A stretch of 64,000 nt of DNA. Source: Streptomyces sp. CB02261 (GTDB taxonomy: Bacteria; Actinomycetota; Actinomycetes; Streptomycetales; Streptomycetaceae). Positions 17,201 to 25,199 of the stretch are shown here, piece by piece; position 1 is the first letter of the stretch; every line of letters begins with the position of its first letter. Both the position numbers and the translations under genes were made by a program. Below the pieces are notes generated by a model. That model searched no databases. It saw nothing but the letters and a program-made list of their open reading frames with translations, and had not been told where the DNA came from. Location of the stretch: the NCBI RefSeq assembly GCF_001905665.1, contig NZ_LIVX01000005.1:549690-613689 (forward strand). Reading direction: 5' to 3'.

Positions 17201-19111
17201 CAGATCTTCTGGGCCCACACCGCCACCGCCGAGGCCCGCGACCAGTGGACCCGCCGCGCCGACGCCCTGACCCGGGCCCGCGACCTGTTCGGCGCGGAGA
17301 CGGCCGTCGACGGCCTGCGGGACGAGCTGGCCGAGGAGATCGGCGACCCGGCGGCCGCCGCTTACCTCGTCGAGGAACTCGCCACCGCGCCAACGGGCTT
17401 CGCCGTCTCGGACGCGGCACGGACCCTGCTCGACAAGTTCCGCCGCGCCGTCGGCACCTCCGCCTACGACGACGCCCTCGCCTCCCTCACCGGACCGCAC
17501 GCGCGACGTCAGCTCGTCGAGGCCTGGCTCACCTCCTACGCGGCAGCGTCCGGGGAGCGGCTCGACGAGGGCGTCCTCGCCGAAGCCATAGCGGTCGAAC
17601 TGTGCCCGGAGCTCGACCGCTACGAGATCGCCGCCCCCACCACCGAGACAGTCCCCGGGCTCCTGGGCAACCACCCCCGCCTGCGGGGGCGCGCCCTGGA
17701 GGTGCGACTCGACGAGTTCCTGGCCAGGACGCGGTACTTCGCCGCCACCGACGTGCCGGCCTTCCGCGCGTACCAGGAGCGCAGGGCTCGGCTCGTCGCC
17801 ACCGAGCGCGACCGGCTCCGCCTTGACGAGTACCGGCCCCGGGTCATGTCGTCCTTCGTCCGCAACCGGCTCGTCGACGAGGTCTACCTCCCCCTCATCG
17901 GCGACAACCTTGCCAAACAGCTTGGCGCGGCCGGAGATGCCAGGAGGAGCGACTCCCAGGGCCTGCTGCTGCTCCTGTCCCCGCCCGGCTACGGCAAGAC
18001 CACACTGATCGAGTACGTCGCCGAACGCCTCGGCCTGCTCCTCGTCAAGGTCGACGGACCCGCCCTCGGACACCGGACGACCTCCCTCGACCCCGCCGAG
18101 GCCCCCGACGCGACCGCCCGCCGGGAACTGGAGAAGATCGCCTTCGCCCTGGCAGCGGGCAGCAACGTCCTGCTGTACGTCGACGACATCCAGCACTGCT
18201 CGCCCGAGTTCCTGCAGAAGTTCATCCCGCTCTGCGACGCCACCCGAACCCTGAACGGCCACGACCTCCGCGGCAAGCGCTTCGCCGTCTGCATGGCCGG
18301 AAACCCCTGCACGGAGTCCGGGCAGGCCTTTCGTGTCCCGGACATGCTCGCCAACCGGGCCGACGTGTGGAACCTCGGCGACGTCCTCACCGGCAAGGAG
18401 AAGGCCTTCGCATTCAGCTTCGTGGAGAACGCCCTCACGTCCCACCCGGTCCTGGCGCCCCTAGCGGGCCGTGAACGCCCCGACCTGGAGCTGCTGACCC
18501 GGTTGGCGGCCGGCGACCCGACAGCGCGTCGTGACCGGCTCACCCACCCCTACGCCCCCGCCGAGCTCGACCAGGTCATCACCGTCCTCCGTCACCTCCT
18601 CAACGCCCGCGAGACCGTGCTCGCCGTCAACAAGGAGTACATCGCCTCGGCCGCCACCACCGACGAGGCCCGCACCGAGCCGCCCTTCCGGCTCCAGGGC
18701 TCGTACCGCACCATGAACAAGATCGCCGCCCGAATCTCACCCGCGATGAACGACGCCGAGCTCAGCGCGGTGATCGACGACCACTACACCGCCGAGGCCC
18801 AGACCCTCACCACCCAGGCCGAGGCCAACCTCCTCAAGCTCGCCGCGATCCGCGGCACCCTCACCCCGGCACAGACCGCCCGCTGGACCGAGATCACCGC
18901 CACCCACGCCCGTACCCGAGCCCTCGGAGGATCCGCAGACGACCCCGTGGCCCGGGCGGTCGCCGCACTCGGCCTGCTCGCCGACCGCATCACCGCCGTC
19001 GAGGCCGCGATCACCCGGGCGACGGACCCCCGCCACCTCCTCGCGCGCCCCGCCGGACGGCACGCGTCACACTCCGCCGACGTCACCGCTTCCGCCCACC
19101 GCCACAACTGA
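14255..19111 (+). CDS. Giant DUF3686-type AAA ATPase (often labelled DNA repair ATPase)
   Basis: A 1618-residue protein whose ATG has AAGGAG nearby. The N-terminal 350 residues are beta-rich, with HPHISLGGRLFVSTVGGALT and later RRGLLLPYNLIRKEIAHPVS, as in DUF3686. The middle (about 400-850) is mostly helical and charged, likely coiled coil. The AAA module lies near the C-terminus: Walker A LSPPGYGKTTLIEYVAERLG (about residue 1243) and Walker B NVLLYVDDIQHC (about residue 1304), followed by RFAVCMAGNPCTESG. The gene follows the flotillin and is followed after 21 bases by a zinc-ribbon gene, so all are probably one unit. Homologues are called DNA repair ATPases, but I see no nuclease or DNA-binding motif. 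A role at SPFH membrane platforms fits the context better. Confidence 0.85.
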   Translation: MSTGIDQDTYAVLRDRLSAQAAELAGRAEALNTARTTAFGSGGLSLTGTASVRTEGAGVLLDVAAVGDDVLLFGSHPASAQSAEPSVADVFTLHDRDLNPLSEDAVPGLLDDPGFVREFSALHRYFRGARLLRLRRVESRLLAVFRTGQKADDIRVLRWSVGPSGETRFLDALGERDHVFPPSHDVDWVDTTRDDHVQGRHPHISLGGRLFVSTVGGALTLKTENDAERAEGVYAEPVDEPLQALADAEVAYAVVGALTLVRVRPYKEEVVRHLVFNALTGSVVRLDGIGQSCMRLPEDEGIVFPGGYCLASGAVKTFDTDTSDLVFDRAIRSSDGENLLFAFHTRPERRGLLLPYNLIRKEIAHPVSCRGYALLDDGTMVVLRDETGEPGRVHPVQIWRTPYVSDTHATPAVDGPLARIGNADLVRGIADCLTIARQATELTPAGEVYEALVAACVRAGDVHHWLGDPETGDLRTPLTELRATAAQVLDEFETVTTLTRQAAEAFADSAQQVGRLVRRIRGEAPATAEEWISRITELRRAQGHLVTLKDMRYADTDGIDTLAGDVEADIASAAQRAFAFLRREDAFTSHHAEAERLATQAGAVTTVAGAGPVAERLDTHTAGLRTLSEIIAGLDIGDATVRTSILERIADVLGALNRARALLAARRAELLDQEGRAEFAAEFALLGQTATGALAAADTPDRCEGQLGRLLLQLENLESRFAEHDGFLGEIADKRAELYDAFAARRQSLQDARARRAERLAASAGRALEAVARRAGTLADLDEVNTYFASDPMVAKIRRTGAELRELGEEARAEELESRLGAARQEAGRSLRDRSELFADGGATIRLGRHRFARNRQAPELTLVPHEDTLALSLTGTDYRVPLTDPDFAETRPFWDRTLPSESPDVYRSEYLAARLLAEHGAGTLAGEDLAALARRAAEAAYDEGYERGVHDHDAAAILQALLRLHASIGLLRYPAPARAAAQIFWAHTATAEARDQWTRRADALTRARDLFGAETAVDGLRDELAEEIGDPAAAAYLVEELATAPTGFAVSDAARTLLDKFRRAVGTSAYDDALASLTGPHARRQLVEAWLTSYAAASGERLDEGVLAEAIAVELCPELDRYEIAAPTTETVPGLLGNHPRLRGRALEVRLDEFLARTRYFAATDVPAFRAYQERRARLVATERDRLRLDEYRPRVMSSFVRNRLVDEVYLPLIGDNLAKQLGAAGDARRSDSQGLLLLLSPPGYGKTTLIEYVAERLGLLLVKVDGPALGHRTTSLDPAEAPDATARRELEKIAFALAAGSNVLLYVDDIQHCSPEFLQKFIPLCDATRTLNGHDLRGKRFAVCMAGNPCTESGQAFRVPDMLANRADVWNLGDVLTGKEKAFAFSFVENALTSHPVLAPLAGRERPDLELLTRLAAGDPTARRDRLTHPYAPAELDQVITVLRHLLNARETVLAVNKEYIASAATTDEARTEPPFRLQGSYRTMNKIAARISPAMNDAELSAVIDDHYTAEAQTLTTQAEANLLKLAAIRGTLTPAQTARWTEITATHARTRALGGSADDPVARAVAALGLLADRITAVEAAITRATDPRHLLARPAGRHASHSADVTASAHRHN

Positions 19112-19132
19112 CGCAGGAAGGGCTGAGACAGC

Positions 19133-19363
19133 ATGGCCAAGCCCCTGTACGCGGCGATCGGAGAGCACCCGATCCTCTGCCTGATGTGCGGCAACGACAC
19201 GTTCCGGAAGCGGGAGGTGCTGCTGAACAGCACGGGAATGGAGTTCTTCAACATGGCGTGGGCGAACGAGTCGGCGACCGGCCTGATCTGCTGGTCGTGT
19301 GGTCATGTGCACCCGTTCGTCAACCCCGCCCTCAGGACGTACCGACAGAAGCGGGAGCACTGA
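19133..19363 (+). CDS. Zinc-ribbon small protein
   Basis: A 76-residue protein with two CxxC pairs (C16-LM-C19 and C53-WS-C56) in a zinc-ribbon spacing; the second pair sits in GLICWSCGHVHPF. It begins 21 bases after the ATPase and ends just before a strong hairpin, so it is the last gene of that run. It could be an adaptor for the ATPase (inference); no family name is certain. Confidence 0.75.
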   Translation: MAKPLYAAIGEHPILCLMCGNDTFRKREVLLNSTGMEFFNMAWANESATGLICWSCGHVHPFVNPALRTYRQKREH

Positions 19364-19364
19364 G

Positions 19365-19384
19365 GCACGCCCGCCTGGGCGTGC
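19365..19384 (+). terminator. Terminator after the zinc-ribbon gene
   Basis: GCACGCCC and GGGCGTGC form a perfect 8-bp stem around GCCT, two bases past the stop codon. The flanking TGAGG and CCTCA can extend it. Confidence 0.7.
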
Positions 19385-19405
19385 TACCTCACAGAAAAGG
19401 GCATA

Positions 19406-19434
19406 ACCGACAAAAGGTGCACTTTTTGTTCGGT
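19406..19434. promoter_or_regulatory. Near-palindromic AT-rich operator of the NfeD-SPFH pair
   Basis: A dyad centred on GTGCAC: left arm ACCGACAAAAGGTG, right arm CACTTTTTGTTCGGT. The arms are complementary apart from one bulged base and one mismatch. It sits 34 bases upstream of the NfeD start, inside one of the few AT-rich patches of this region. This is what an operator for a dimeric regulator looks like; the regulator is unknown. Confidence 0.55.
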
Positions 19435-19467
19435 CCTTCATGGAGTCGCACCTGCCGGGAGAGCGCC

Positions 19468-19899
19468 ATGGATCTATGGCTGGTCTGGTTGATCGCCGCA
19501 GGGGTGCTGGCGGTGGCGGAGATCCTCACCCTCACCGCCGCACTCGGGATCCTCGGCGTCGCCGCGGCGGTCACGGCGGGAACCGCCGCGCTGGGGCTCC
19601 CGCCACCCTTGCAGCTCGTCGTCTTCACCGCTCTGGCCGTGGTCAGCCTGTTGTTCGTGCGTCCCGTCGCCGTGCGCCAACTGCGGGGGCCACAGACCGA
19701 GCGGTTCGGCACGGACGCGCTGGTGGGCCGCTCCGCCCATGTCGTGTCAGAGGTGACGGGCCTGGGCGGCAGGGTCCGCATCGGTGGCGAGGAGTGGACG
19801 GCCCGCGCCTACGACGACACGCTGGTAATACCTCCGGGAGTGACCGTCGACGTCATGGAGATCGACGGCGCCACCGCCGTCGTCTACCCCCGGGAGTGA
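19468..19899 (+). CDS. NfeD family membrane protein
   Basis: A 143-residue protein: three N-terminal helices (LVWLIAAGVLAVAEILTLTA, ILGVAAAVTAGTAAL, then LQLVVFTALAVVSLLFVRP) and an OB-fold (DALVGRSAHVVSEVTGLGGR to the end, including YDDTLVIPPGVTVDVMEIDG). This is the standard NfeD1b architecture. It ends 3 bases before the SPFH gene. NfeD proteins bind SPFH partners and stabilise or place them in the membrane. Confidence 0.92.
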   Translation: MDLWLVWLIAAGVLAVAEILTLTAALGILGVAAAVTAGTAALGLPPPLQLVVFTALAVVSLLFVRPVAVRQLRGPQTERFGTDALVGRSAHVVSEVTGLGGRVRIGGEEWTARAYDDTLVIPPGVTVDVMEIDGATAVVYPRE

Positions 19900-19902
19900 G
19901 TC

Positions 19903-20961
19903 ATGGACGTGCCGGGACTGCTCATAGCCGGTCTGATCCTCGCGGCCCTCGCGGTGTTCACCGTCGTGCGGGCGGTACGCATCGTGCCGCAGGCTCGGGC
20001 CCGCAACGTCGAACGCCTCGGCCGCTACCGGCGCACCCTGAGGCCAGGGCTCAACCTGGTCATCCCCTACGTCGACCGCGTCTATCCGGTGATCGACCTT
20101 CGCGAACAGGTCGTCTCGTTCAGGCCGCAGCCGGTCATCACCGAGGACAACCTGGTCGTCGAGATCGACACCGTGCTGTACTTCCAGGTCACCGACCCGC
20201 GAGCGGCCGCCTACGAGATCGCCGACTTCCTCCAGGGCGTCGAACAGCTCACCGTCACCACCCTGCGCAACGTCGTGGGCTCCATGGACCTGGAGAAGAC
20301 CCTGACCTCCCGGGACACCATCAACAACCAGCTCCGCGGCGTGCTCGACGAGGCGACGGGCAAGTGGGGGCTGAGAGTCAACCGCGTGGAGATCAAGGCC
20401 ATCGACCCTCCGCAGTCCATCAAGGACGCCATGGAGAAGCAGATGCGCGCCGAGCGCGACAAGCGGGCGGCGATCCTGGGAGCGGAGGGGCAGCGCCAGT
20501 CGCAGATCCTGACCGCCGAAGGGGACAAGCAGGCCGCCGTGCTCCGGGCGGAAGGTAACCGCACCGCCGAGATCCTCAAGGCCGAGGGGCAGTCCCGGGC
20601 CGTCGACGAGGTCTTCCAGGCCGTGCACCGCAACGACCCCGACCCGGGGCTCCTCGCCTACCAGTACATGCAGATGCTGCCGCAGCTCGCCCAGGGCGCG
20701 GGCAGCACCTTCTGGGTGATCCCCAGCGAGGTCACCTCCGCCCTCCAGGGGGTGTCCCGCGCCTTCAACGAGGTGCTGCCCAAATCCCCGGCCACCCGGG
20801 AGACGTCCGCGGAGGACAGGGCCGCCGCCCAGGCGGCCGACGACGCGGCGCAGGCGGCGGAAGCCGCCGCCGAGGCACTCGCCGACGCGGCCGAAGCCGA
20901 CGCCGACACGCGCCCCTTCACCACCGGCCGTCAGGCACCGCGGGGCCCGGACGGCGGCTAA
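19903..20961 (+). CDS. Stomatin-like SPFH protein
   Basis: A 352-residue protein. The N-terminal helix (GLLIAGLILAALAVFTVVRA) is followed by the stomatin signature VPQARARNVERLGRYRRTL and the SPFH domain (IDLREQVVSFRPQPVITEDN, then VDTVLYFQVTDPRAAAYEI). A charged helical segment (about 180-260) leads to GAGSTFWVIPSEVTSALQGV, the conserved stomatin C-terminus. The Ala-rich acidic tail is typical of actinobacterial members. It is co-transcribed with NfeD. Confidence 0.92.
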   Translation: MDVPGLLIAGLILAALAVFTVVRAVRIVPQARARNVERLGRYRRTLRPGLNLVIPYVDRVYPVIDLREQVVSFRPQPVITEDNLVVEIDTVLYFQVTDPRAAAYEIADFLQGVEQLTVTTLRNVVGSMDLEKTLTSRDTINNQLRGVLDEATGKWGLRVNRVEIKAIDPPQSIKDAMEKQMRAERDKRAAILGAEGQRQSQILTAEGDKQAAVLRAEGNRTAEILKAEGQSRAVDEVFQAVHRNDPDPGLLAYQYMQMLPQLAQGAGSTFWVIPSEVTSALQGVSRAFNEVLPKSPATRETSAEDRAAAQAADDAAQAAEAAAEALADAAEADADTRPFTTGRQAPRGPDGG

Positions 20962-21093
20962 GACAGCCGGTGTCGCTGCCGCCATCGCTGGCATCTCCCG
21001 TTGAGCGACCGACAGGAGTGTCCTGACGCGAGCTCCTGACCAGGGGGAATAAGTGCACGGTGAACGGATGGGCCTGTCCGAATAACGGTCACA

Positions 21094-21127
21094 TCACGGT
21101 TCCTGCGCTTTTCGCAGATCACCGTGA
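21094..21127 (+). promoter_or_regulatory. 12-bp hairpin in the symporter leader
   Basis: TCACGGT pairs with ACCGTGA and, inside that, CTGCG pairs with CGCAG around a CTTTT loop, with a small internal bulge. It may end the SPFH transcript or form part of the symporter leader RNA. Confidence 0.5.
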
Positions 21128-21132
21128 GTGAA

Positions 21133-21146
21133 GTGACATGCGTCAC
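21133..21146. promoter_or_regulatory. Crp-type dyad GTGAC-ATGC-GTCAC
   Basis: A perfect GTGAC/GTCAC inverted repeat with a 4-base spacer, fitting the GTG(N6)GNCAC pattern I recall for Streptomyces Crp. It lies 232 bases upstream of the symporter start. Binding is inferred. Confidence 0.45.
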
Positions 21147-21378
21147 GTGGCGGGGTCGGGTCGGCGTGTAGGAATGCGCAACTCCGCAGGTGGCACCACC
21201 CCTCGCCCGTCCTGCGGGATGCCGGGCACATCCCGGCAGTACGACCGAGGTGATCACGCTCCGAGTCCACGGACGTCGATCTCTCGGCTCGCCGACCGGA
21301 CAACGGCGTTCGCTCACAGACCGCACCCCCACTGGCGCTGCCTCCCGCGCGCCGGTCCTGCGCACTGAGGTCCCCACC

Positions 21379-22923
21379 GTGTCACTCGATTCCTTCACCC
21401 AGTCCGTCGACGAAGCCGTCAGCGGCTTTTTCGAGCCGATAGCCACGTGGCTCGGCGAGATCGTCTTCTACGCCGTGCCCGTGGGCGGCACCCAGCTTCC
21501 GCTGATCGTGGCCTGGCTCGTCGTCGCCGGTCTGGTCTTCACCGGCTGGTTCGGTTTCGTCCAGCTGCGCAAGTTCCGGCTCGCCGTGGACGTGGTGCGC
21601 GGCAAGTACGACGAGAAGGGATCGGCCGGCGAGGTCAACCACTTCCAGGCGCTGACCGCCGCCGTCTCCGGCACGGTCGGCCTCGGCAACATCGCCGGTG
21701 TGGCCGTCGCGGTCTCCATCGGCGGCCCGGGCGCCACGTTCTGGATGATCCTCTGTGGCCTGCTCGGCATGGCCACCAAGTTCGTCGAGGTCACGCTCGG
21801 TGTGAAGTACCGCGAGGTGCACGCCGACGGCACCGTCTCCGGCGGCCCCATGCACTACCTGCCCAAGGGCCTGGCCGAACGCTTCGGCAAGAACGGCAAG
21901 ACCCTCGGCAAGGTCCTCGCCGTCCTCGCCTCCTTCATGATCCTGTTCTTCGGCCTCTTCGGCGGCAACCTCTTCCAGGTCAACCAGTCCTACGCGCAGC
22001 TCGTGTCCGTCACCGGCGGCGAAGACGGCGCCCTGGGCTCCTCCGCCGGCGCGCTGTTCTTCGGCATCCTGATCGCCGCCCTCGTCGGCATCGTGCTCCT
22101 CGGCGGCATCCGCTCCATCGCCTCCGTCACCAGCAAGCTGGTCCCCGCGATGGCCGGCATCTACATCGCCGCCTGCCTCGTCGTCATCGCCGTCAACGCC
22201 TCCGCCGTGCCCTCCGCGGTCTCCACGATCATCGAGGGCGCCTTCAACCCCGAGGGCGTCGCCGGCGGTGTCCTGGGTGCGCTGATCATCGGCTTCAAGC
22301 GGGCCGCGTTCTCCAATGAGGCCGGACTGGGCTCCGCCCCGATCGCCCACTCCGCGGTGAAGACCAAGCACCCCGCGAGCGAGGGCCTGGTCGCCCTCCT
22401 GGAGCCGTTCATCGACACGGTCGTCATCTGCACCATGACCGCCCTGACCATCGTCATCGCCAACCCCGCCAGCTACGTCGAGCTCCGCAACGGCGGCGAG
22501 TCCATCGGCGGCGTCACCATCACCTCCGACGCCTTCGGAACGGTCATGCCCTGGTTCCCTTACATCCTCACGATCGCGGTGATGCTGTTCGCGATCTCCA
22601 CGGTGCTGACCTGGGGCTACTACTGCATGAAGGCCTGGACCCACCTCTTCGGCCGCAGCAGGACCAGCGAGCTGACCTTCAAGGTCCTCTACACCCTCTT
22701 CGCGGTCGCGGGCTCCCTGCTCACCCTGCAGACGCTGATCGACATGGCCGACGCGGTGCTCTTCATGCTCGCCGTCATCAACATCATCGGCCTCTACCTC
22801 CTCGCCCCCGTTGTCAAGCGCGAGCTGAACACCTTCCTCGCCTTCGTCAAGAAGCGGGACGCCGGCCTCGACACCGACGGCGAGACCGACCCCCACCAGG
22901 AGCCGGTGAAGACCACCGTCTGA
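21379..22923 (+). CDS. Sodium/amino-acid symporter, AGCS (alanine/glycine) family
   Basis: A 514-residue polytopic membrane protein. The family signature is clear: NHFQALTAAVSGTVGLGNIA, then AVAVSIGGPGATFWMILCG and LGMATKFVEVTLGVKYRE. A later conserved part reads FKRAAFSNEAGLGSAPIAHS. AGCS proteins import alanine or glycine with Na+ or H+. The GTG at 21379 has GAGG eight bases upstream. It precedes a Na+/H+ antiporter gene, which would restore the sodium gradient. Confidence 0.93.
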   Translation: MSLDSFTQSVDEAVSGFFEPIATWLGEIVFYAVPVGGTQLPLIVAWLVVAGLVFTGWFGFVQLRKFRLAVDVVRGKYDEKGSAGEVNHFQALTAAVSGTVGLGNIAGVAVAVSIGGPGATFWMILCGLLGMATKFVEVTLGVKYREVHADGTVSGGPMHYLPKGLAERFGKNGKTLGKVLAVLASFMILFFGLFGGNLFQVNQSYAQLVSVTGGEDGALGSSAGALFFGILIAALVGIVLLGGIRSIASVTSKLVPAMAGIYIAACLVVIAVNASAVPSAVSTIIEGAFNPEGVAGGVLGALIIGFKRAAFSNEAGLGSAPIAHSAVKTKHPASEGLVALLEPFIDTVVICTMTALTIVIANPASYVELRNGGESIGGVTITSDAFGTVMPWFPYILTIAVMLFAISTVLTWGYYCMKAWTHLFGRSRTSELTFKVLYTLFAVAGSLLTLQTLIDMADAVLFMLAVINIIGLYLLAPVVKRELNTFLAFVKKRDAGLDTDGETDPHQEPVKTTV

Positions 22924-22948
22924 CCGCCCCCCCGGCTGCCCGGCTCCC

Positions 22949-22997
22949 GAAGGGCCCTGCTTCTCACCTCGCGCCTTGGTGAGAAGCAGGGCCCTTC
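22949..22997 (+). terminator. Strong terminator after the symporter gene
   Basis: A perfect 20-bp inverted repeat (GAAGGGCCCTGCTTCTCACC and its complement) around a 9-base loop, 25 bases past the stop codon. It is strong enough to isolate the symporter from nhaA. Confidence 0.85.
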
Positions 22998-23156
22998 ACC
23001 CCGTCTCGACAACTGAGAGACGCCCTGGCGAGGCCCCGCAGCGCCCGATAGGGTGTGAAGAACGCGTCAATGCGATGCGCTGGTGTGCCGGGAAGTCTGG
23101 TCGGCGTCGAGGGGCCCTGTGCCCAACCGTCAACCCACCCCGGAGGCCACCCCCTC

Positions 23157-24455
23157 ATGACGCAGTCACGCCCGCGCAAGGTGATCCTCGGCCTGCTGCC
23201 CTGGCCCGAACGCCAGGCCGTCGCCGAGGCCCTGCGCACCGAGACCGTCGGCGGACTCGTCCTGCTCGCCGCCGCCGTCATCGCGCTCGCCTGGGCGAAC
23301 AGCCCGTGGAGCGGGGCGTACGAGGCAGTGCGCGACTTCCACTTCGGCATCCCCGCCCTCGGCCTGGACCTCTCGGTCGCCCACTGGACCGCCGACGGCC
23401 TCCTCGCCGTCTTCTTCCTCGTCGCCGGCATCGAGCTGAAACGCGAGTTCGTCGTCGGCGAGCTGCGCACCCCCGCCACCGCCGCCCTGCCCGTCGTCGC
23501 CGCGTTCTGCGGCATGGCCATACCCGCCGCCCTGTACGCCCTCACCGTCACCCTCGGCGACGGAAGCCTTGAGGGCTGGGCCGTACCGATGGCCACCGAC
23601 ATCGCCTTCGCACTCGCGGTCCTCGCCGTCATCAGCACCCATCTGCCGTCCGCGCTCCGCGCCTTCCTGCTGACCCTCGCGGTCGTCGACGACCTCGGCG
23701 CCATCCTCATCATCGCCGTCTTCTTCACCTCCGACCTCAACTTCTGGGCCCTGGGCGGGGCATTCGCCGGCCTGGTCCTCTTCTACGCCCTCCAGCGCCT
23801 GCGGGTTCGCGGCTGGTGGTGGTACGTACCGCTCGGCGTCGCAACCTGGGCGCTGATGTACAACTCCGGGATCCACGCCACGGTCGCCGGCGTCGCCATC
23901 GGCCTGATCCTGCGCACCACCCGCGACCAAGGCGAGGAACGGTCCCCCGCCGCCCGGGTCTCCCACCTCGTGCACCCCTTCTCCGCCGGCGTAGCCGTCC
24001 CGCTGTTCGCCCTCTTCGCCGCCGGCGTCAGCGTCTCGGGCAGCGCCCTCGGCCACGTCTTCACCGACCCCGAGCCCCTCGGCGTCGTCATCGGCCTCGT
24101 CGTCGGCAAGGTCCTCGGCATCTTCCTCGGTACCTACCTCGCCGCACGCTTCACCCGCGCCGAACTCAACCCCGACCTCGCCTGGGCCGACGTTCTCGGC
24201 CTCGCCACCCTGGCCGGCATCGGCTTCACCGTCGCCCTCCTCATCGGCGAACTCGCCTTCCCCGACCCGGCCACCGGCGAACACATCAAGGCCGCCGTCC
24301 TGGTCGGCTCCCTCATCGCCGCCGTCCTCGCCGCGCTGCTCCTGCGCCGCCGCAACCGGATCTACAAGGAGCTGTGGGAAGAGGAAGAACGCGACGACGA
24401 CGCCGACGGCATCCCCGACATCTACCAGACCGGCAGTACACGGCACTCCGGATGA
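23157..24455 (+). CDS. nhaA: Na+/H+ antiporter NhaA
   Basis: A 432-residue membrane protein with the NhaA features: GLLAVFFLVAGIELKREFVV near helix 2-3, VPMATDIAFALAVLAV (the conserved T-D-I-A-F of helix 4), and LTLAVVDDLGAILIIAVFFT carrying the Asp-Asp pair of the ion site in helix 5. A C-terminal GIGFTVALLIGELAF is also typical. The protein exports Na+ in exchange for protons. The tail is long and acidic (EEEERDDDADG). The ATG at 23157 follows CCGGAGGCC. Confidence 0.95.
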   Translation: MTQSRPRKVILGLLPWPERQAVAEALRTETVGGLVLLAAAVIALAWANSPWSGAYEAVRDFHFGIPALGLDLSVAHWTADGLLAVFFLVAGIELKREFVVGELRTPATAALPVVAAFCGMAIPAALYALTVTLGDGSLEGWAVPMATDIAFALAVLAVISTHLPSALRAFLLTLAVVDDLGAILIIAVFFTSDLNFWALGGAFAGLVLFYALQRLRVRGWWWYVPLGVATWALMYNSGIHATVAGVAIGLILRTTRDQGEERSPAARVSHLVHPFSAGVAVPLFALFAAGVSVSGSALGHVFTDPEPLGVVIGLVVGKVLGIFLGTYLAARFTRAELNPDLAWADVLGLATLAGIGFTVALLIGELAFPDPATGEHIKAAVLVGSLIAAVLAALLLRRRNRIYKELWEEEERDDDADGIPDIYQTGSTRHSG

Positions 24456-24480
24456 ACGATCAGGGCACGGCGCCGGCCCT

Positions 24481-25199
24481 GTGTTCATCCCGCAGTCCCA
24501 CGTCCCCGGCGCGGAGGCCGAGGTGGACTTCGGGGAAGTGCACATCGTGCTCGCAGGGGTCCCCACCCGCTGCTACCTCTTCTCGTTCCGCCTGTCGTAC
24601 GCCCATGAGAAGGGCGGAGTGGAAGGCCAGGTCGGGTACTTCCGGCGCAACGACTTCGTGCCCGTTCCCGTCCCGCCCGCACGCTCCAGCACTTCGCCAC
24701 ATGGCACCAGCTCCGCAAGCTCCGCGCCAAAAGCGGCCAAGAGCCCGCTGGGCACCAGCACGACGCAGGAATCCCATCAGCAGATCACCCAGGCCGGCGC
24801 CTTCCTGGTCTGGCTCGCCGCCCGGCACGTCACGCTGGAGTTCTGCACCCAGACCGACCTTGATGCCTGGCACGCGGAGACGTACTCCACCCGGCGTCCC
24901 GCACAGGCATTCCTGCGCTGGTGCATGGAGACCCGCCGGATGCCACGGCTGACCATCCCGAACCGCCCGACCACCAACCCCCACCCGATGGGCTAACACC
25001 AGCGCATCACCGCGCTGCAACGGGTCCTCGCCGACGACAGTAGCTCGCCGAGAGTCCGGCTCGCCGCCTGCTTGGTCCTGCTGTTCGCCCAGCCCGTCAA
25101 CCGGATCGTCCGCATGGCCACCGACGACGTTGTCCACGACGGCCAGCACGTCCTACTCCGACTCGGCGACCCGCCCACCCCAGTCCCCGAGCCGATGGT
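24481..25199 (+). pseudogene. Mosaic of IS21 IstA fragments and a tyrosine-recombinase fragment
   Basis: The frame opens with IS21 IstA sequence (VFIPQSHVPGAEAEVDFGEV, first catalytic Asp) and then jumps to HEKGGVEGQVGYFRRNDFVP from near the IstA catalytic Glu; about 100 residues between them are missing. From about residue 95 it changes to an integrase/recombinase N-terminal region (QAGAFLVWLAARHVTLEFCT, then WHAETYSTRRPAQAFLRWCM). A TAA at 24994 interrupts it, but the same frame continues as ITALQRVLADDSSSPRVRLA and LLFAQPVNRIVRMATDDVV up to about 25199. The catalytic C-terminal domain is absent. A recombination scar between two mobile genes. Confidence 0.75.

Larger units (their letters stand above)
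20962..21378 (+). other. 417-base leader region of the symporter gene
   Basis: No gene seen. The region contains a long hairpin (21094-21127), a Crp-type dyad (21133-21146), and a further G/C-rich stretch to the GTG at 21379. A long leader may carry post-transcriptional control, but I could not match it to a known riboswitch. Confidence 0.5.

Noticed and set aside
14867..18445. Very long open frame on the minus strand opposite the AAA ATPase
   Set aside because: It has low-complexity Gly/Val/Glu-rich sequence and lies exactly opposite a gene with clear motifs. GC-rich third positions keep such antisense frames open.
20962..21378. Glycine or c-di-AMP riboswitch in front of the symporter and potassium-related genes
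   Set aside because: I searched by eye for the conserved cores and found no convincing match; only a simple hairpin is present. A covariance-model search would settle it.
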